Shown piece by piece: positions 19,331 through 28,177 of a stretch of 64,000 bases of DNA. Source of the stretch: Paenibacillus curdlanolyticus YK9 (GTDB taxonomy: Bacteria > Bacillota > Bacilli > Paenibacillales > Paenibacillaceae); the NCBI RefSeq assembly GCF_000179615.1, contig NZ_AEDD01000011.1, positions 186,001 to 250,000 on the forward strand. The letters are read 5' to 3'. The translations under genes were made by a program, and so were the position numbers. Below the pieces are notes generated by a model. That model was given only the letters and a program-made list of their open reading frames with translations, made no database searches and had not been told where the DNA came from. Positions within the stretch are counted from its first letter, which is position 1. Each line of letters opens with the position of its first letter.

Positions 19331-20202
19331 GGTTCCAATTCATCGAAAAGTATCGCTCCGAGTTTCGGGTGGAGAAGATGTGCCAGGTGCTGCGTGTTTC
19401 GCGGAGCGGATATTACAAATGGAAAACTAAGAAAATCAGTTCGCAAGCGTACCGTAAAGAGCAGGTGGTCAAGCGCATCTCCTACCACTTCAAGGATAAC
19501 TCAGGACGTTACGGAGCACTTAAAATTACAGCTAAACTGCGTCTTGAGGGGCTCACAATCTCAGAACGAACGGTAGGCAAATACATGAGGGAGCTGAAGT
19601 TGCGAGCCTGTGTTTCTCGGAAGTTTCGGGTCACCACCACCGACTCGAACCATGATCACCCTATCGCGCCTAACCTTTTGAATCAGAACTTTAAGGTTTC
19701 CCAGCCGAATAAAGTATGGGTTGCGGACATCACCTACATCCCGTGCAAAGGGCAGAAGCTGTATTTGGCAAGCATCATGGACTTGTGTACACGTGAAATC
19801 GTTGGCTGGCGGTTGGACAATCACATGACGACGGAACTGGTCATGGGCGCGTTTGAGGCTGCTTATACGACCAAGATGCCAAAGGAAGGCCTCATCCACC
19901 ATTCCGACCGTGGAACACAGTACACCTCTAAAGAGTACCGAGCAAAACTCAAGGCATGCGGAATGATTGCTAGCATGAGCCGCAGGGGAAATTGTTATGA
20001 TAACGCCTGCATCGAGTCATTCCACAGCATTCTCAAGAAAGAATTGATCTACTGCTCACCAAAATTCAAATCGCAGCAAGAAGCTTATACTGAGCTCTAT
20101 CGCTACATTGAGTTTTTCTATAACCGAAAGAGGATCCACAGCTCGCTGGGCTATTTGAGTCCAGTTCAATTTGAGTTGCAATTTTATAAGAAGGCTTCAT
20201 AA
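19297..20202 (+). CDS. IS3-family transposase OrfB, DDE integrase domain (via -1 frameshift)
   Basis: This frame is entered by a -1 slip at 19291-19297 and is open from there to the stop at 20202; internal initiation near 19369 is the alternative. It has the IS150/IS3 MC-x-VL-x-VSRSGYYKW segment, then an rve core with the DDE triad: Asp in VWVADITYI, Asp in HHSDRGTQY, Glu in ACIESFHSILKKE. No disabling mutation is seen. In the family the OrfAB fusion catalyses excision as a minicircle and re-insertion. Confidence 0.85.
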   Translation, partial: GTAHLQQGKELRFQFIEKYRSEFRVEKMCQVLRVSRSGYYKWKTKKISSQAYRKEQVVKRISYHFKDNSGRYGALKITAKLRLEGLTISERTVGKYMRELKLRACVSRKFRVTTTDSNHDHPIAPNLLNQNFKVSQPNKVWVADITYIPCKGQKLYLASIMDLCTREIVGWRLDNHMTTELVMGAFEAAYTTKMPKEGLIHHSDRGTQYTSKEYRAKLKACGMIASMSRRGNCYDNACIESFHSILKKELIYCSPKFKSQQEAYTELYRYIEFFYNRKRIHSSLGYLSPVQFELQFYKKAS

Positions 20203-20244
20203 ATTTTCACAAGAATACGGTGTCTACTTTCTTGACTGCGGTCC

Positions 20245-20278
20245 AAACCGTCTGCGCATGAAGCGCTGGCGGTTTTTT
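20245..20278 (+). terminator. Intrinsic terminator at the IS right flank
   Basis: AAACCG-N3-GCGC-N5-GCGC-N3-CGGTTT followed by TTTC. It abuts the IS right end and was probably the terminator of the unit containing the ABC exporter before the IS inserted. Confidence 0.6.
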
Positions 20279-20289
20279 CTTTTAAACTT

Positions 20290-20472
20290 TAACGGACTCC
20301 ACAGCCGCTATTGTGCTGAAAAGCGCAATATTTGAGAGCTAACGGACTCCAGAGGCGTTAACTCTATTGAAGTCGCAGCAGAAGATGCGAATTTGACCAA
20401 ATAGCGCCCGTGGAGTCCGTTACATTTTCAATTGGCCTCATTTGAATGAAATAGAGGCAATACGGTCCGTTA
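20290..20472. repeat. Dispersed palindromic intergenic repeat, copy 1
   Basis: Direct arms TAACGGACTCCACAGCCGC and CTAACGGACTCCAGAGGCG are followed by inverted arms CGTGGAGTCCGTTA and TACGGTCCGTTA, about 180 bases in all. The same plan recurs at 40447-40675 and 55165-55350. The rest of the 20279-20801 gap shows nothing else clear. Confidence 0.75.
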
Positions 20473-20801
20473 AGCAGGAAGAACAAAAAGGCTGCAGCAG
20501 ACGGCGCGATTTATCGTGAAACAGCGGGCGTGACTTCCCTGTTCACGAACGGATATTTATGAAAATGCTTCATACGATTTATTTCCGTTGTTTCCTTCGT
20601 TGTTCATGCATAATCATTATTGATCAGCCGAGCTGGGGGCCATCGATTGCGTTACCGGTGCTAACAAGCGGCGGCGATTAGGAGCAGCAGATGAAGAGTG
20701 TTAGAGGAGCGAACCGCAACAGCATTGTGAGCTATCCCAATGCATCCGTGGAAATCGACCGCTTCTTGATGCAGGTCCAACAATGAGAGCTGAGGGAGAG
20801 G

Positions 20802-21203
20802 ATGGCCGTGAACGATCCTAGCTTTGCGAGTATGTTTGGGGAGATGCCTGTATTCATGCAGTTTTTCTTTGCGATTGTCGTCATCTTAATCGTCGGCGGC
20901 ATTGTGAGTGGGGTGACGAGAGCCGTTTCGACTGGACTCTCCAATCAAGCGGCGGAGCTGCTGACGGAATATTGCCAAATCGTCAGTAAACGGACGAAGG
21001 TTTCAGGTGGCGATGGGGACTCCAGTGCGAGCACGAGCTACTATATTACATTCGAATTTGCGAATCGCAGCCGAACGGAGTTTCGCGTTACGCCGCAGGA
21101 TTATGGACTGCTGGCCGAAGGCGATTTTGGCTATTTGTCGTACAAAGGAACACGATTTAAAGGATTCGATCGCCATGCACAGAATCAATACGATAGCAAT
21201 TGA
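20802..21203 (+). CDS. DUF2500-like membrane-anchored protein
   Basis: A 133-residue protein with one N-terminal membrane helix (FMQFFFAIVVILIVGGIVSG, about 17-36) and a C-terminal beta-rich domain (YYITFEF...RTEFRVTPQDYGLLAEGDFGYLSYKGTRFKGF) that matches the DUF2500 pattern, including the conserved LLAEGDFGYLSYKGTRF segment. Function is not known for the family. It lies 27 bases before the TerD-VWA gene and probably shares its transcript. GAGGGAGAGG precedes the ATG. Confidence 0.8.
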   Translation: MAVNDPSFASMFGEMPVFMQFFFAIVVILIVGGIVSGVTRAVSTGLSNQAAELLTEYCQIVSKRTKVSGGDGDSSASTSYYITFEFANRSRTEFRVTPQDYGLLAEGDFGYLSYKGTRFKGFDRHAQNQYDSN

Positions 21204-21230
21204 TTACTAGATGAAGCTGGGGGACATGGC

Positions 21231-22541
21231 ATGCAGCTTAGCAAAGGACAGAAGATTGATATAACAAAAGGACGTGACGTCAAGCGGTTGACGCTCGCTT
21301 TTGGCTGGGAAGTAACGAATCCGGGCGTGAGTGTAGATGCTTCCATCTTCATGCTGTCGGAGCAGCTGCGATGCGAGCGGGATGAGGATCTTATTTTTTA
21401 TGGAAATCCTCATTCTATCGATGGAGCAGTCGCATACGCTCAAGATGAAGCGGGCGGCCGAGGGACGCTTAGCGTCAAGCTTGATCAGTTGCCGGAGCGA
21501 ATCGCGCGGCTTGCTGTAACTGTAACCATTTACGAAAGCGTCAGACGGGGCCATACGATGCGAGACGTTTCGTCCCTCTACGTGAAGCTGCTTGCTGACG
21601 ATCCGAACGGAGGCGGAGAGATTGCTTCCTATGACTGTGGAGATACGATTTCCGAAGAAACGGCTATTGTGGTGGGCGAGTTGTATCGCCATCAAGGCGA
21701 GTGGAAATTCAGCGCGGTTGGCAGCGGATTTCACGGCGGAATGGAAGCGTTGGTGACGCATTACGGTTTGGAGCTGGAAGAGTCGGAAGCAACAGCTGAG
21801 GTTGCGGCAGCTGCTGCGCCAGTTGAAGAAGCCCATCCAGCTGCTCAAGCTGCCGAGCCGCCAGCGAAGCCGGGTTCAACCATTGATTTACGCAAAAAAG
21901 CCGTGTCGATCACGTTGACCAAAAAGAATATCGCAGGCGTTGTCGCTCGCGTTGGCGTTGTACTTGATATTTCTGGTTCGATGCAGACGTTGTACCATAA
22001 CGGAACGGTGCAGGACGTGGTCGAGCGTATTCTTGCAATCGCGTGCCAATTCGACGATGACGCTCAGTTGGACGTGTGGGTGTACGACAATGAATTTACG
22101 CGGTTGGCTTCTGTGACGGAGCGGGAGCTAGACGGTTACGTGAAGAAACGAATTTTAAACGATCCGAATGTTCATAAATTCGGCCGAAACAACGAGCCGT
22201 CGGTCATGGAAGACGTCATTCGCAAATATACGGTAGAAGAGGACTCGGAGCTGCCAGCCTTCGTTATATTCATCAACGACGGCGGTGTTCTGAAGACGAT
22301 TCAGAAAGTAATCACCCGCTCGGCTGTTCTCCCGATCTTCTGGCAGTTCGTCGGCATTGGCAAATCGAACTTCGAGGTGCTGAAGCGCCTGGATACGATG
22401 AGCGGGCGCGTCGTCGATAACGCAAACTTTATCCATTGGGACCGGATCGAGACAGTGTCAGACGAGGCGCTATATGACCGGCTGCTGGATGAGTTCCCGC
22501 AATGGCTGGCGGCTGCGAAGCAGAAGCGGATTGTGCGCTAG
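21231..22541 (+). CDS. TerD-domain protein fused to a VWA (TerF-like) domain
   Basis: A 436-residue protein. Residues 1-185 are a TerD domain (LSKGQKIDITK, then YGNPHSIDGAV, then YRHQGEWKFSAVGSGF), which binds calcium in tellurite-resistance proteins. An Ala/Pro/Glu-rich linker (about 186-220) leads to a von Willebrand A domain with MIDAS motif VLDISGSM (about 245-252) and GRNNEPSVMEDVIRKY. TerD and TerF are usually separate genes in ter operons; here one polypeptide carries both modules. A stress-envelope role is inferred from family. A terminator follows. Confidence 0.85.
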   Translation: MQLSKGQKIDITKGRDVKRLTLAFGWEVTNPGVSVDASIFMLSEQLRCERDEDLIFYGNPHSIDGAVAYAQDEAGGRGTLSVKLDQLPERIARLAVTVTIYESVRRGHTMRDVSSLYVKLLADDPNGGGEIASYDCGDTISEETAIVVGELYRHQGEWKFSAVGSGFHGGMEALVTHYGLELEESEATAEVAAAAAPVEEAHPAAQAAEPPAKPGSTIDLRKKAVSITLTKKNIAGVVARVGVVLDISGSMQTLYHNGTVQDVVERILAIACQFDDDAQLDVWVYDNEFTRLASVTERELDGYVKKRILNDPNVHKFGRNNEPSVMEDVIRKYTVEEDSELPAFVIFINDGGVLKTIQKVITRSAVLPIFWQFVGIGKSNFEVLKRLDTMSGRVVDNANFIHWDRIETVSDEALYDRLLDEFPQWLAAAKQKRIVR

Positions 22542-22605
22542 GCGCGAGTTGGCAGCGTCGACCTAGCGATAGGAATTGAGTAAATGACTAATATTCTTGA
22601 AAAAT

Positions 22606-22645
22606 AAAGCCTCGCTTCGGAATGAAATCCGGGCGAGGCTTTTTG
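22606..22645 (+). terminator. Intrinsic terminator after terD-VWA
   Basis: AAGCCTCGC pairs with GCGAGGCTT with an inner CGGA/TCCG extension, followed by TTTTT. Confidence 0.8.
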
Positions 22646-22709
22646 GGCTGCTAATTACTCATATATGCTTCAACATAATAAGTAACTTGCCCATCGCAGC
22701 CGTACATGC

Positions 22710-22736
22710 ACGTCTGGGCCTTTGCCCACATACAAT
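22710..22736 (+). promoter_or_regulatory. Candidate SigE/SigK-type promoter of sigK
   Basis: CATACAAT at 22729-22736 is a perfect match to the -10 element shared by the mother-cell sigma factors SigE and SigK. An AC dinucleotide 17 bases upstream (22710-22711) fits the weak SigK -35. sigK is known in B. subtilis to be transcribed by both. It lies about 90 bases before the sigK start. Confidence 0.5.
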
Positions 22737-22826
22737 GAAGAACCGACTTCAATGCGTGCCGGAAGGGCGACTTATCAGATACGCTGTCGCTTCACGCCGG
22801 CCTACCAACCTGGGGGTGTACGGTTC

Positions 22827-23525
22827 ATGGGATTGTTCGCTGCTGTCGCCTTATTCATCAAGCAGCTTTCGCTGCTCGTCTCTTATGTCAAAAACAATGC
22901 GTTTCCACAGCCGCTTCATGAGGAAGATGAGATGAAGCATTTGCAGTTGATGGCCGAGGGCAACCAGCACTCGCGCAATATGCTCATCGAGCATAACCTC
23001 CGGCTGGTCGCGCATATCGTCAAAAAGTTCGACAACACAGGAGAGGACCTAGAGGATCTTATCTCCATCGGCACGATCGGCCTGATCAAAGCCATTGAGA
23101 GCTTCCAGGTCGGCAAAGGCACGAAGCTCGCCACATTCGCCGCACGCTGTATAGAGAATGAGATATTGATGCATTTGCGATCGCTCAAAAAGACGCGCAA
23201 GGACGTGTCGCTGCATGATCCGATCGGGACGGATAAAGAGGGCAATGAAATCACATTAATCGATATTCTCGGCAGCGAGGCCGATGATATCGTCGAGAAG
23301 GTGCAGTTGAAGATCGAGAAGAGCAAGATTTATCGGAACCTCGATATTTTGGATGATCGCGAGAAGGAAGTTGTCGTAGGGCGGTTCGGGCTGGAGCATG
23401 GCGGGGAAGAGCGGACGCAGCGGGAGATAGCGAAGGAGCTGGGGATTTCGCGGAGCTATGTGAGCCGGATTGAAAAGCGGGCGTTGATGAAGCTTTATCA
23501 TGAGTTTTATAAGGTGAAGAAGTGA
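22827..23525 (+). CDS. sigK: RNA polymerase sporulation sigma factor SigK (with pro-sequence)
   Basis: A 232-residue pro-SigK in one uninterrupted frame: pro-sequence [19 protein letters not shown] followed by mature [11 protein letters not shown], region 2 ([22 protein letters not shown]), [15 protein letters not shown], and region 4 helix-turn-helix ([31 protein letters not shown]). It directs late mother-cell transcription after SpoIVFB-type cleavage. ATG 22827 follows GGGGGTG. No skin-like element interrupts it. Its last 69 bases occur again at 36013-36081, beyond the Wadjet operon. Confidence 0.95.
   Translation: MGLFAAVALFIKQLSLLVSYVKNNAFPQPLHEEDEMKHLQLMAEGNQHSRNMLIEHNLRLVAHIVKKFDNTGEDLEDLISIGTIGLIKAIESFQVGKGTKLATFAARCIENEILMHLRSLKKTRKDVSLHDPIGTDKEGNEITLIDILGSEADDIVEKVQLKIEKSKIYRNLDILDDREKEVVVGRFGLEHGGEERTQREIAKELGISRSYVSRIEKRALMKLYHEFYKVKK
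23455..23523 (+). repeat. 69-bp direct repeat, left copy (sigK 3' end)
   Basis: Matches 36013-36081 at 68 of 69 positions by eye (one T/A difference). It covers the last helix of SigK. The pair brackets 12.5 kb of AT-rich accessory DNA. Confidence 0.85.
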
Positions 23526-23546
23526 ATAGTGATTATCAATTGGTGA

Positions 23547-23575
23547 GAACTACCTCTTATGAGGTAGTTCTTCGT
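23547..23575 (+). terminator. Intrinsic terminator after sigK
   Basis: A perfect 10-bp stem GAACTACCTC/GAGGTAGTTC with loop TTAT, followed by TTCGTAT (weak U-tract). The 300 bases after it (to 23876) are AT-rich and show no gene. Confidence 0.6.
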
Positions 23576-23876
23576 ATATCATAAAGTGAGTAAGTGGGCT
23601 ACTTAAGTCTAATAAGGACCGTACTATTTATGAGACGTATATAATTTAATAAAATTAAAACAATACATCATATAAATAGAGAATGATGTGTTACTCAACA
23701 AAGATGCCTGACGCCTGTAATGAAATATTTATAAATCACGAGACTTATCTTCTGAGCACCTCTTCAAGAAGTCATTTAATACTGATTGTTTCTAAGTGGA
23801 ATCGCTTGTTGTGCGAGTATCACCTGCGCCGCGCTTTTTATTTAAGATGCGAACAATAAAAGTGGAGGGGATTACT

Positions 23877-24243
23877 ATGGGCAACGGAAGCAGTTTGATA
23901 AAGCATTTATAGAACAGGTTGTATTCCGTATTTCAACTGGAGAATCAGTTGCGGATGCGGCTAAGAAATTGGATGTTCATTACACCACGGTGCGAGACGG
24001 AGTGAAATTTTATAAACGTAACGGAGAAAGTGCGTTTCCAAACTGCGGCGACCTCAAGACTGAGGATTATGAGATTTGTAAGCTTCGAAATCAATTGGCT
24101 GATTTAAAGGAAGAGAACGGTATTCTAAAAAGCGGCGGTCTACTTCGCGAAAATCAGAAACAACGAGGTTCAAATTTATCTTTGAGAACCGCTTTGAGTT
24201 TCATATTGCGAAGATGTGTCAGGTCCTTAGCTCCTTGAGAAGC
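23877..24243 (+). pseudogene. Decayed IS3-family transposase (OrfA and start of OrfB)
   Basis: From 23885 the frame reads as an IS3 OrfA (RKQFDKAFIEQVVFRIS, ESVADAAKKLDVHYTTVRDG, then a coiled coil ending near 24140). The ATG at 23877 is out of frame with it by one base. A second frame from about 24165 reads FENRFEFHIAKMCQVL, then RSGCY, the start of OrfB, and then breaks down with stops. No integrase catalytic core remains. A scar of a different IS from the intact one at 19 kb. Confidence 0.7.
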
Positions 24244-24624
24244 GGCTGTTATGCGACTAGCTAGGAAGCGTAGCAAAGCGAGCCAAGGGCTGCTTGATGC
24301 GATAAAAGATCTCCACTTCAAGCGTTTAAACATCACGGCATTGCTTGGAAGATTAAAGAAGTGCCTGTGAAGCTCACCGGCGTGTTGGATGACATTATAA
24401 TCAGAGGTAATGTAATACGCCATGCGTTTTTGAACTTGTTGTTAAGAGGAAGTGAAGTCGCATAAAGCAAAGGGTGGTAATTAGGATGGTATGGTGATTT
24501 TTTTAAAGTGCCGCAACTTTTTCAATTACCATATCGTTTTAATATTTGTAAAGTACAGGGATGAAGGAGGTATAAGCAGGAAATGCCTTCTATATCAAGA
24601 GACTCAAGCAAAGGAGAGGGGTTA

Positions 24625-25182
24625 ATGAGAAAACCCAAAAAGTCAAAGTCAATGGTGTATGCCCTCTTGATCCTGGCAGCCTCAACCACGTTATTGTCAG
24701 GTATAAGTTTTGCTGAGACGATTAAGCAGCAACCACAGGATATCAATGCACAAGACGTCGACTATTATGAAGCCTTCTTAGATGAGGCTAAAGTCAATGA
24801 TCGTATGAAATTTAAAGAGTGGATGTTGAAGAACTTTAAAGATAAGTTTGGAGGAGTATATACTGACGAAAACGGTAATTTTGTCTTTGGGGTAACGGAT
24901 GATTCGCTTAATTATGAGAGGTACATTCAAAAAACAAGCAAGTATGCAACTAATTTTGTGTTCAAGAAAGTTAAATTTTCTATTAATGAACTGGAAGCAG
25001 CGCGGGAGGTTGTTCAGAAATTTGATGTTCGAGCAACTTCAATTAATCCAGCGACTAATAAGTTGGAAATTTATATTAGTGAAAAATCTCTGAGTGAGAA
25101 TAAATCCGATATATTGTTAGCTATTAAAGATGCTGAATTAGTGGAGTTTCATGGAGGTTCTATAACGGAGGAACTACAATAG
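24625..25182 (+). CDS. Secreted pro-domain-like paralogue of the downstream S1 protease, no catalytic domain
   Basis: About 185 residues: a basic start MRKPKKSKS, a hydrophobic signal core (VYALLILAASTTLLSG) and a region very close to residues 68-205 of the next protein (shared KVNDRMKFKEW, FGGVYTD, GGSITEELQ). It stops exactly where the paralogue continues into its protease domain. It could be a free-standing pro-peptide (a folding helper or inhibitor acting in trans) or a truncated duplicate. ATG 24625 follows GGAGAGGGG; an in-frame ATG at 24583 with AGGAGG farther upstream is possible. Confidence 0.65.
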   Translation: MRKPKKSKSMVYALLILAASTTLLSGISFAETIKQQPQDINAQDVDYYEAFLDEAKVNDRMKFKEWMLKNFKDKFGGVYTDENGNFVFGVTDDSLNYERYIQKTSKYATNFVFKKVKFSINELEAAREVVQKFDVRATSINPATNKLEIYISEKSLSENKSDILLAIKDAELVEFHGGSITEELQ

Positions 25183-25286
25183 AATATACTGCATTAAATC
25201 CAATTCAATAAAATCTTCTAAACAGTGATCACTGCTGCAGGTCGTCGTTTTATTTTTCTTTATTACCACAAAATCCTTATTTCCCA

Positions 25287-25315
25287 TTGACAACATTTTT
25301 TTGGTTATATACTAT
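25287..25315 (+). promoter_or_regulatory. Candidate SigA promoter for the S1 protease gene
   Basis: TTGACA at 25287-25292, a 17-base spacer and TACTAT at 25310-25315. The leader of about 150 bases contains a strong GGAGG at 25341-25345 followed by a minicistron (ATG ATG GTA TCT TAG at 25348-25362). Confidence 0.55.
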
Positions 25316-25469
25316 TGTATGGTAATCATTTCAATGTATAGGAGGTTATGATGGTATCTTAGGCTAATTAGTCTACTATTTAACGTTCAATGTGTTCGTC
25401 GTCTAGAAGCAACTACTCTGCTAGAATTACTTTCTTGGTTAAGTAGATTAAAAAAGGAGATGGAGTCCA

Positions 25470-26711
25470 ATGAAGAAATCTAAAAGAATTATTTTAAACG
25501 TGATTTCGACTTTAGTGATCTCTGTAACACTATTGTCTGGTATTAGTTTTGCTCAAAATAATGAGGAGCAACCCAAAGTTTTAAAAGTACATGAGTACAA
25601 TGGTAAGCTGTATAGGTCATTAGCGGGGGCTGGCGAGGTCAGCGTGAATGCAAAGAAGCCAGACATTGACTATAATCAAGCATCTTTGGAAGAGGCTAAA
25701 GTCAATGATCGTATGAAATTTAAAGAATGGTTGTTAGAGAACCACAAAGATAAATTCGGAGGAGTGTATACTGACGACAACGGGGAATTTGTCTTTGCGA
25801 TAACAGGTGACTCTCTTGATTATGAGAACTATATTAAAAAGGCTAGTATATATGCTACCAATTTCAAGTTTAAGAAAGTAAAATACTCCAATGATGAACT
25901 TGAGGCAGCACAAGAGGCCGTTCAGAAGTTTAATGTAGCGACATCCATTAACCCTAAAAGCAATAAACTAGAGATATTTATTGACGAGGAATCTCTAAAA
26001 AAGCATAAGACTGACATCTTACTAGCCGTAAAAGATGCTGAAATGGTAGAATTTCTCGGGGGTTCTATTACAGAGGAGCTGCAAGCAGCAACATTGTTTC
26101 CTGGTGAAAAAATTGATTTTCAAGAAGCGTCTGGCTGGACCTGGTGTTCGTTAGGATTTAATGCCACAAAGGGATCTTCGAGTGTTGGAGTAACTGCAGG
26201 ACATTGTGGAAATAATACTTACTATGACCTGTCTGATAATTCTAGCAGTATTGGTACAATGACAGACGCCAATAACAGCGGATATTATGATGCTGGCTCT
26301 ATTACATACAATTCCAATGCCATTAGAAGCCATGTCTTAAATGGAAGTACATTGACTATTGGAACATACGATTACACTGGAACATATCGGGAAGTTGGTG
26401 ATTATGTTAAACTTCATGTGACTTCTGGAAATGGCGCAAGTTATGGTAATTATAAAGTTATAATGTTTCTTAATGAACCCGGCACAGTTCAAGATCGGGT
26501 TATTATCGAAAAACCTCCAGCAATTGGTGGGGACAGTGGTGGCTTGGTATATACAACTGCTAGTGCTCACGGAACAAACTATGCACGCATAGAAGGTATT
26601 CACAGAGGACTCATAACTATTAACGGGACTGAATACGGTCAATTTATAAAGTTTAGTCGAGTTTATGATGGGTTAGGTCTGAGTGGGGTGTTTGTGGACT
26701 CGTCCTATTAA
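25470..26711 (+). CDS. Secreted S1-family (chymotrypsin/alpha-lytic-like) serine protease with pro-region
   Basis: A 413-residue pre-pro-protease: signal peptide (1-28, LVISVTLLSGISFA), pro-region (about 30-210) and catalytic domain. The triad is His245 in VTAGHCGNN, Asp274 in YYDAGSI and Ser356 in IGGDSGGLVY; Cys226 and Cys246 are placed for the disulfide beside the His loop. The layout fits bacterial streptogrisin/alpha-lytic-type secreted proteases made with a folding pro-domain. AAAGGAGATGGAG precedes ATG. It is preceded by a pro-domain-only paralogue. Low GC marks it as part of the accessory block. Substrate unknown. Confidence 0.85.
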   Translation: MKKSKRIILNVISTLVISVTLLSGISFAQNNEEQPKVLKVHEYNGKLYRSLAGAGEVSVNAKKPDIDYNQASLEEAKVNDRMKFKEWLLENHKDKFGGVYTDDNGEFVFAITGDSLDYENYIKKASIYATNFKFKKVKYSNDELEAAQEAVQKFNVATSINPKSNKLEIFIDEESLKKHKTDILLAVKDAEMVEFLGGSITEELQAATLFPGEKIDFQEASGWTWCSLGFNATKGSSSVGVTAGHCGNNTYYDLSDNSSSIGTMTDANNSGYYDAGSITYNSNAIRSHVLNGSTLTIGTYDYTGTYREVGDYVKLHVTSGNGASYGNYKVIMFLNEPGTVQDRVIIEKPPAIGGDSGGLVYTTASAHGTNYARIEGIHRGLITINGTEYGQFIKFSRVYDGLGLSGVFVDSSY

Positions 26712-26765
26712 TATTTAGGTCTAAACAAGATTCATTTGTGACATCTTTGAAAATCAATATATTGA

Positions 26766-26957
26766 ACAATAGCTGCAAACAAGCAAGCTGTATCGTATTA
26801 TGCACTTCAAGTTGACACTCGAAAACTGTCATTTCATTATGAAGGTTCTTTGATTGAGGCTTGGAGGGGAAATGGGGATTTGGTATCGAAAACCATCAAA
26901 CCTAGAGGGTATGAATTTATGCCTGATCTCGATATCGAAGTGCCATTTAAAGTATAA
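26766..26957 (+). pseudogene. Unrecognised C-terminal gene fragment
   Basis: An open frame of 63 codons without a start codon or ribosome site begins right after a TGA and ends at TAA 26957. The product includes GSLIEAWRGNGDLVSKTI and PDLDIEVPFKV, protein-like but not assigned to a family. It is probably the tail of a gene lost when the flanking IS scars formed. Confidence 0.25.
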
Positions 26958-27159
26958 AGACAGTGAGTTGCCGAGGCTTTAATGAAAGTAATTAGGCAAT
27001 CGAAATGTTAAATCACTAGCTACGAAAACCGATTGTTGAGAAAGGTCTCATTATGAAAACCAAAAACGAGCTAAGGATTTGTCAACAGTTGGGTGGTTGC
27101 ACGAAAAAATAATTGCTATGTATTTGTGTATACCAAAGAAATCTTCAGTTAGTGTAATT

Positions 27160-27459
27160 TTATGGTAATTAAGGTCTATAAAAGTGTAGGGCTGCCCTTT
27201 TTTGAGCATAGCGTAGACGTGATGAAGTAACTTGTTAGCACAAGCGATCACGGCTACTTTATGGGGGTTGCCCTTACTTTTTTCTTGTGCCGTAAATTTT
27301 CCTAAACTAATACACTGGGGCCTAATTCGGCGAATGCGACGACTTGCTTTGGGTGACTGAACTGCGATGCGTCCCCAACTTCAGCAACAATAGCCGCTGC
27401 TAGCTTTGTACCACACCCGGAATCGATTCAATGAGCTTCACTTCCGAATGGTAGTGGGA
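27160..27459 (-). pseudogene. IS110-family transposase C-terminal remnant
   Basis: Read on the minus strand, two frames together give the IS110/IS1111 C-terminal signature: LIESIPGV, then AAIVAEVGDASQFSHPKQVV and AFAELGPSV, then ACANKLLHHVYAMLKKGQPY. Stops and frameshifts separate these parts and the N-terminal RuvC-like half is absent. Its end at about 27459 abuts the truncated zeta-toxin-like gene, so the IS probably caused that truncation. Confidence 0.65.
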
Positions 27460-28008
27460 AGCACGATACGAAATCTGATTATAGATCGACTTGGGGGAAG
27501 TGTAAATATAGATCCAGATGCTTTGGCGCGTGGAATTGACGGTGAAAACCCGGAGCGGCGGAAGGTATCGGCAGGAAAAGAAGCCATAAAGTTGGCTAGA
27601 GATTGTATAAGAAACAAGAGAGACTTTACTGTTGAACCGACGCTAGCTGGCGGTAACGTAATAAGGCAATTGAGAGAAGCCAGAGGAAATGAATTCGAAG
27701 TGATCATGTTCTACGTTAGCCTAGGTGATTATCGACTTAACATTGAACGTGTTGCCGCAAGAGTTAGAAACGGTGGTCATCACATTCCAACGGAAGACAT
27801 TATCAGAAGACATCAAACATCTACGGTCAATTTGCTAATTCACCTCGATTTAATTGATTACTTAATTATAATTGATAATAGTAATTCGGATGGCGAGATC
27901 GTTTTAGAAGCAGATAGAGATTCAATTAAACATCGCTCAGCAAGTATTCCTAAATGGGTGGCTGTAATTGAGGATCAATTGACCAATCGGAACAATATTC
28001 AACAATAG
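27460..28008 (+). pseudogene. Zeta-toxin-like P-loop kinase, 5'-truncated within the Walker A motif
   Basis: The frame encodes the body of a zeta-toxin/COG4185-type nucleoside kinase: GGSVNIDPDALARGI, then AGKEAIKLARDCI, FTVEPTLAG, FEVIMFYVSL, RVAARVRNGGHHIPTEDIIRRH and a closing DYLIIIDNS. Intact relatives start with a GAGKST P-loop; here only STIRNLIIDRL remains, fused to IS110 scar sequence at about 27460, so the Walker A Lys is lost. An ATG at 27448 could still start translation, but a functional kinase is unlikely. No antitoxin gene is seen. Confidence 0.65.
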
Positions 28009-28040
28009 CCGTTCACTAGTGAAACAGTGGACGGTTTTTT
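28009..28040 (+). terminator. Intrinsic terminator
   Basis: CCGTTCACT pairs imperfectly with AGTGGACGG and is followed by TTTTTT. It insulates the Wadjet operon from upstream transcription. Confidence 0.75.
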
Positions 28041-28111
28041 GTTGTTAGATTCATCGCAGTGATATCGTTTCGGTCCATACCATTATGAATCGCACAATTT
28101 CCTTTTATTTG

Positions 28112-28142
28112 TTTATTCCGAAAAGAGTAGGTCTGTTATACT
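28112..28142 (+). promoter_or_regulatory. Possible promoter of the Wadjet operon
   Basis: TATACT at 28137-28142 with a T-rich weak -35 (around 28112-28119), about 35 bases before the jetD start. The -35 match is poor. Confidence 0.35.
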
Positions 28143-28177
28143 TTGAATAATTAGTATAAATGTTAGGGGAATAATCA

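Larger units (their letters stand above)
18956..20245 (+). mobile_element. IS3-family insertion sequence (IS150-like)
   Basis: About 1.29 kb with a two-frame transposase. The ends are imperfect inverted repeats: the left begins TGACTGAAGC and carries AAAGTGGACAC; the right, read inward, begins TGGACCGCAGTC and carries AAAGTAGACAC. A possible 3-bp duplication AAC lies at 18953-18955 and 20246-20248. The exact left end is uncertain by a few bases (a second TG is at 18960). Both ORFs are open, so the element may still be active. It inserted beside a terminator hairpin. Confidence 0.8.

Noticed and set aside
23969-24238. An 89-codon frame as an independent small regulator gene
   Set aside because: It aligns in plan with IS3 OrfA and continues out of frame into OrfB, so it is a transposase relic.
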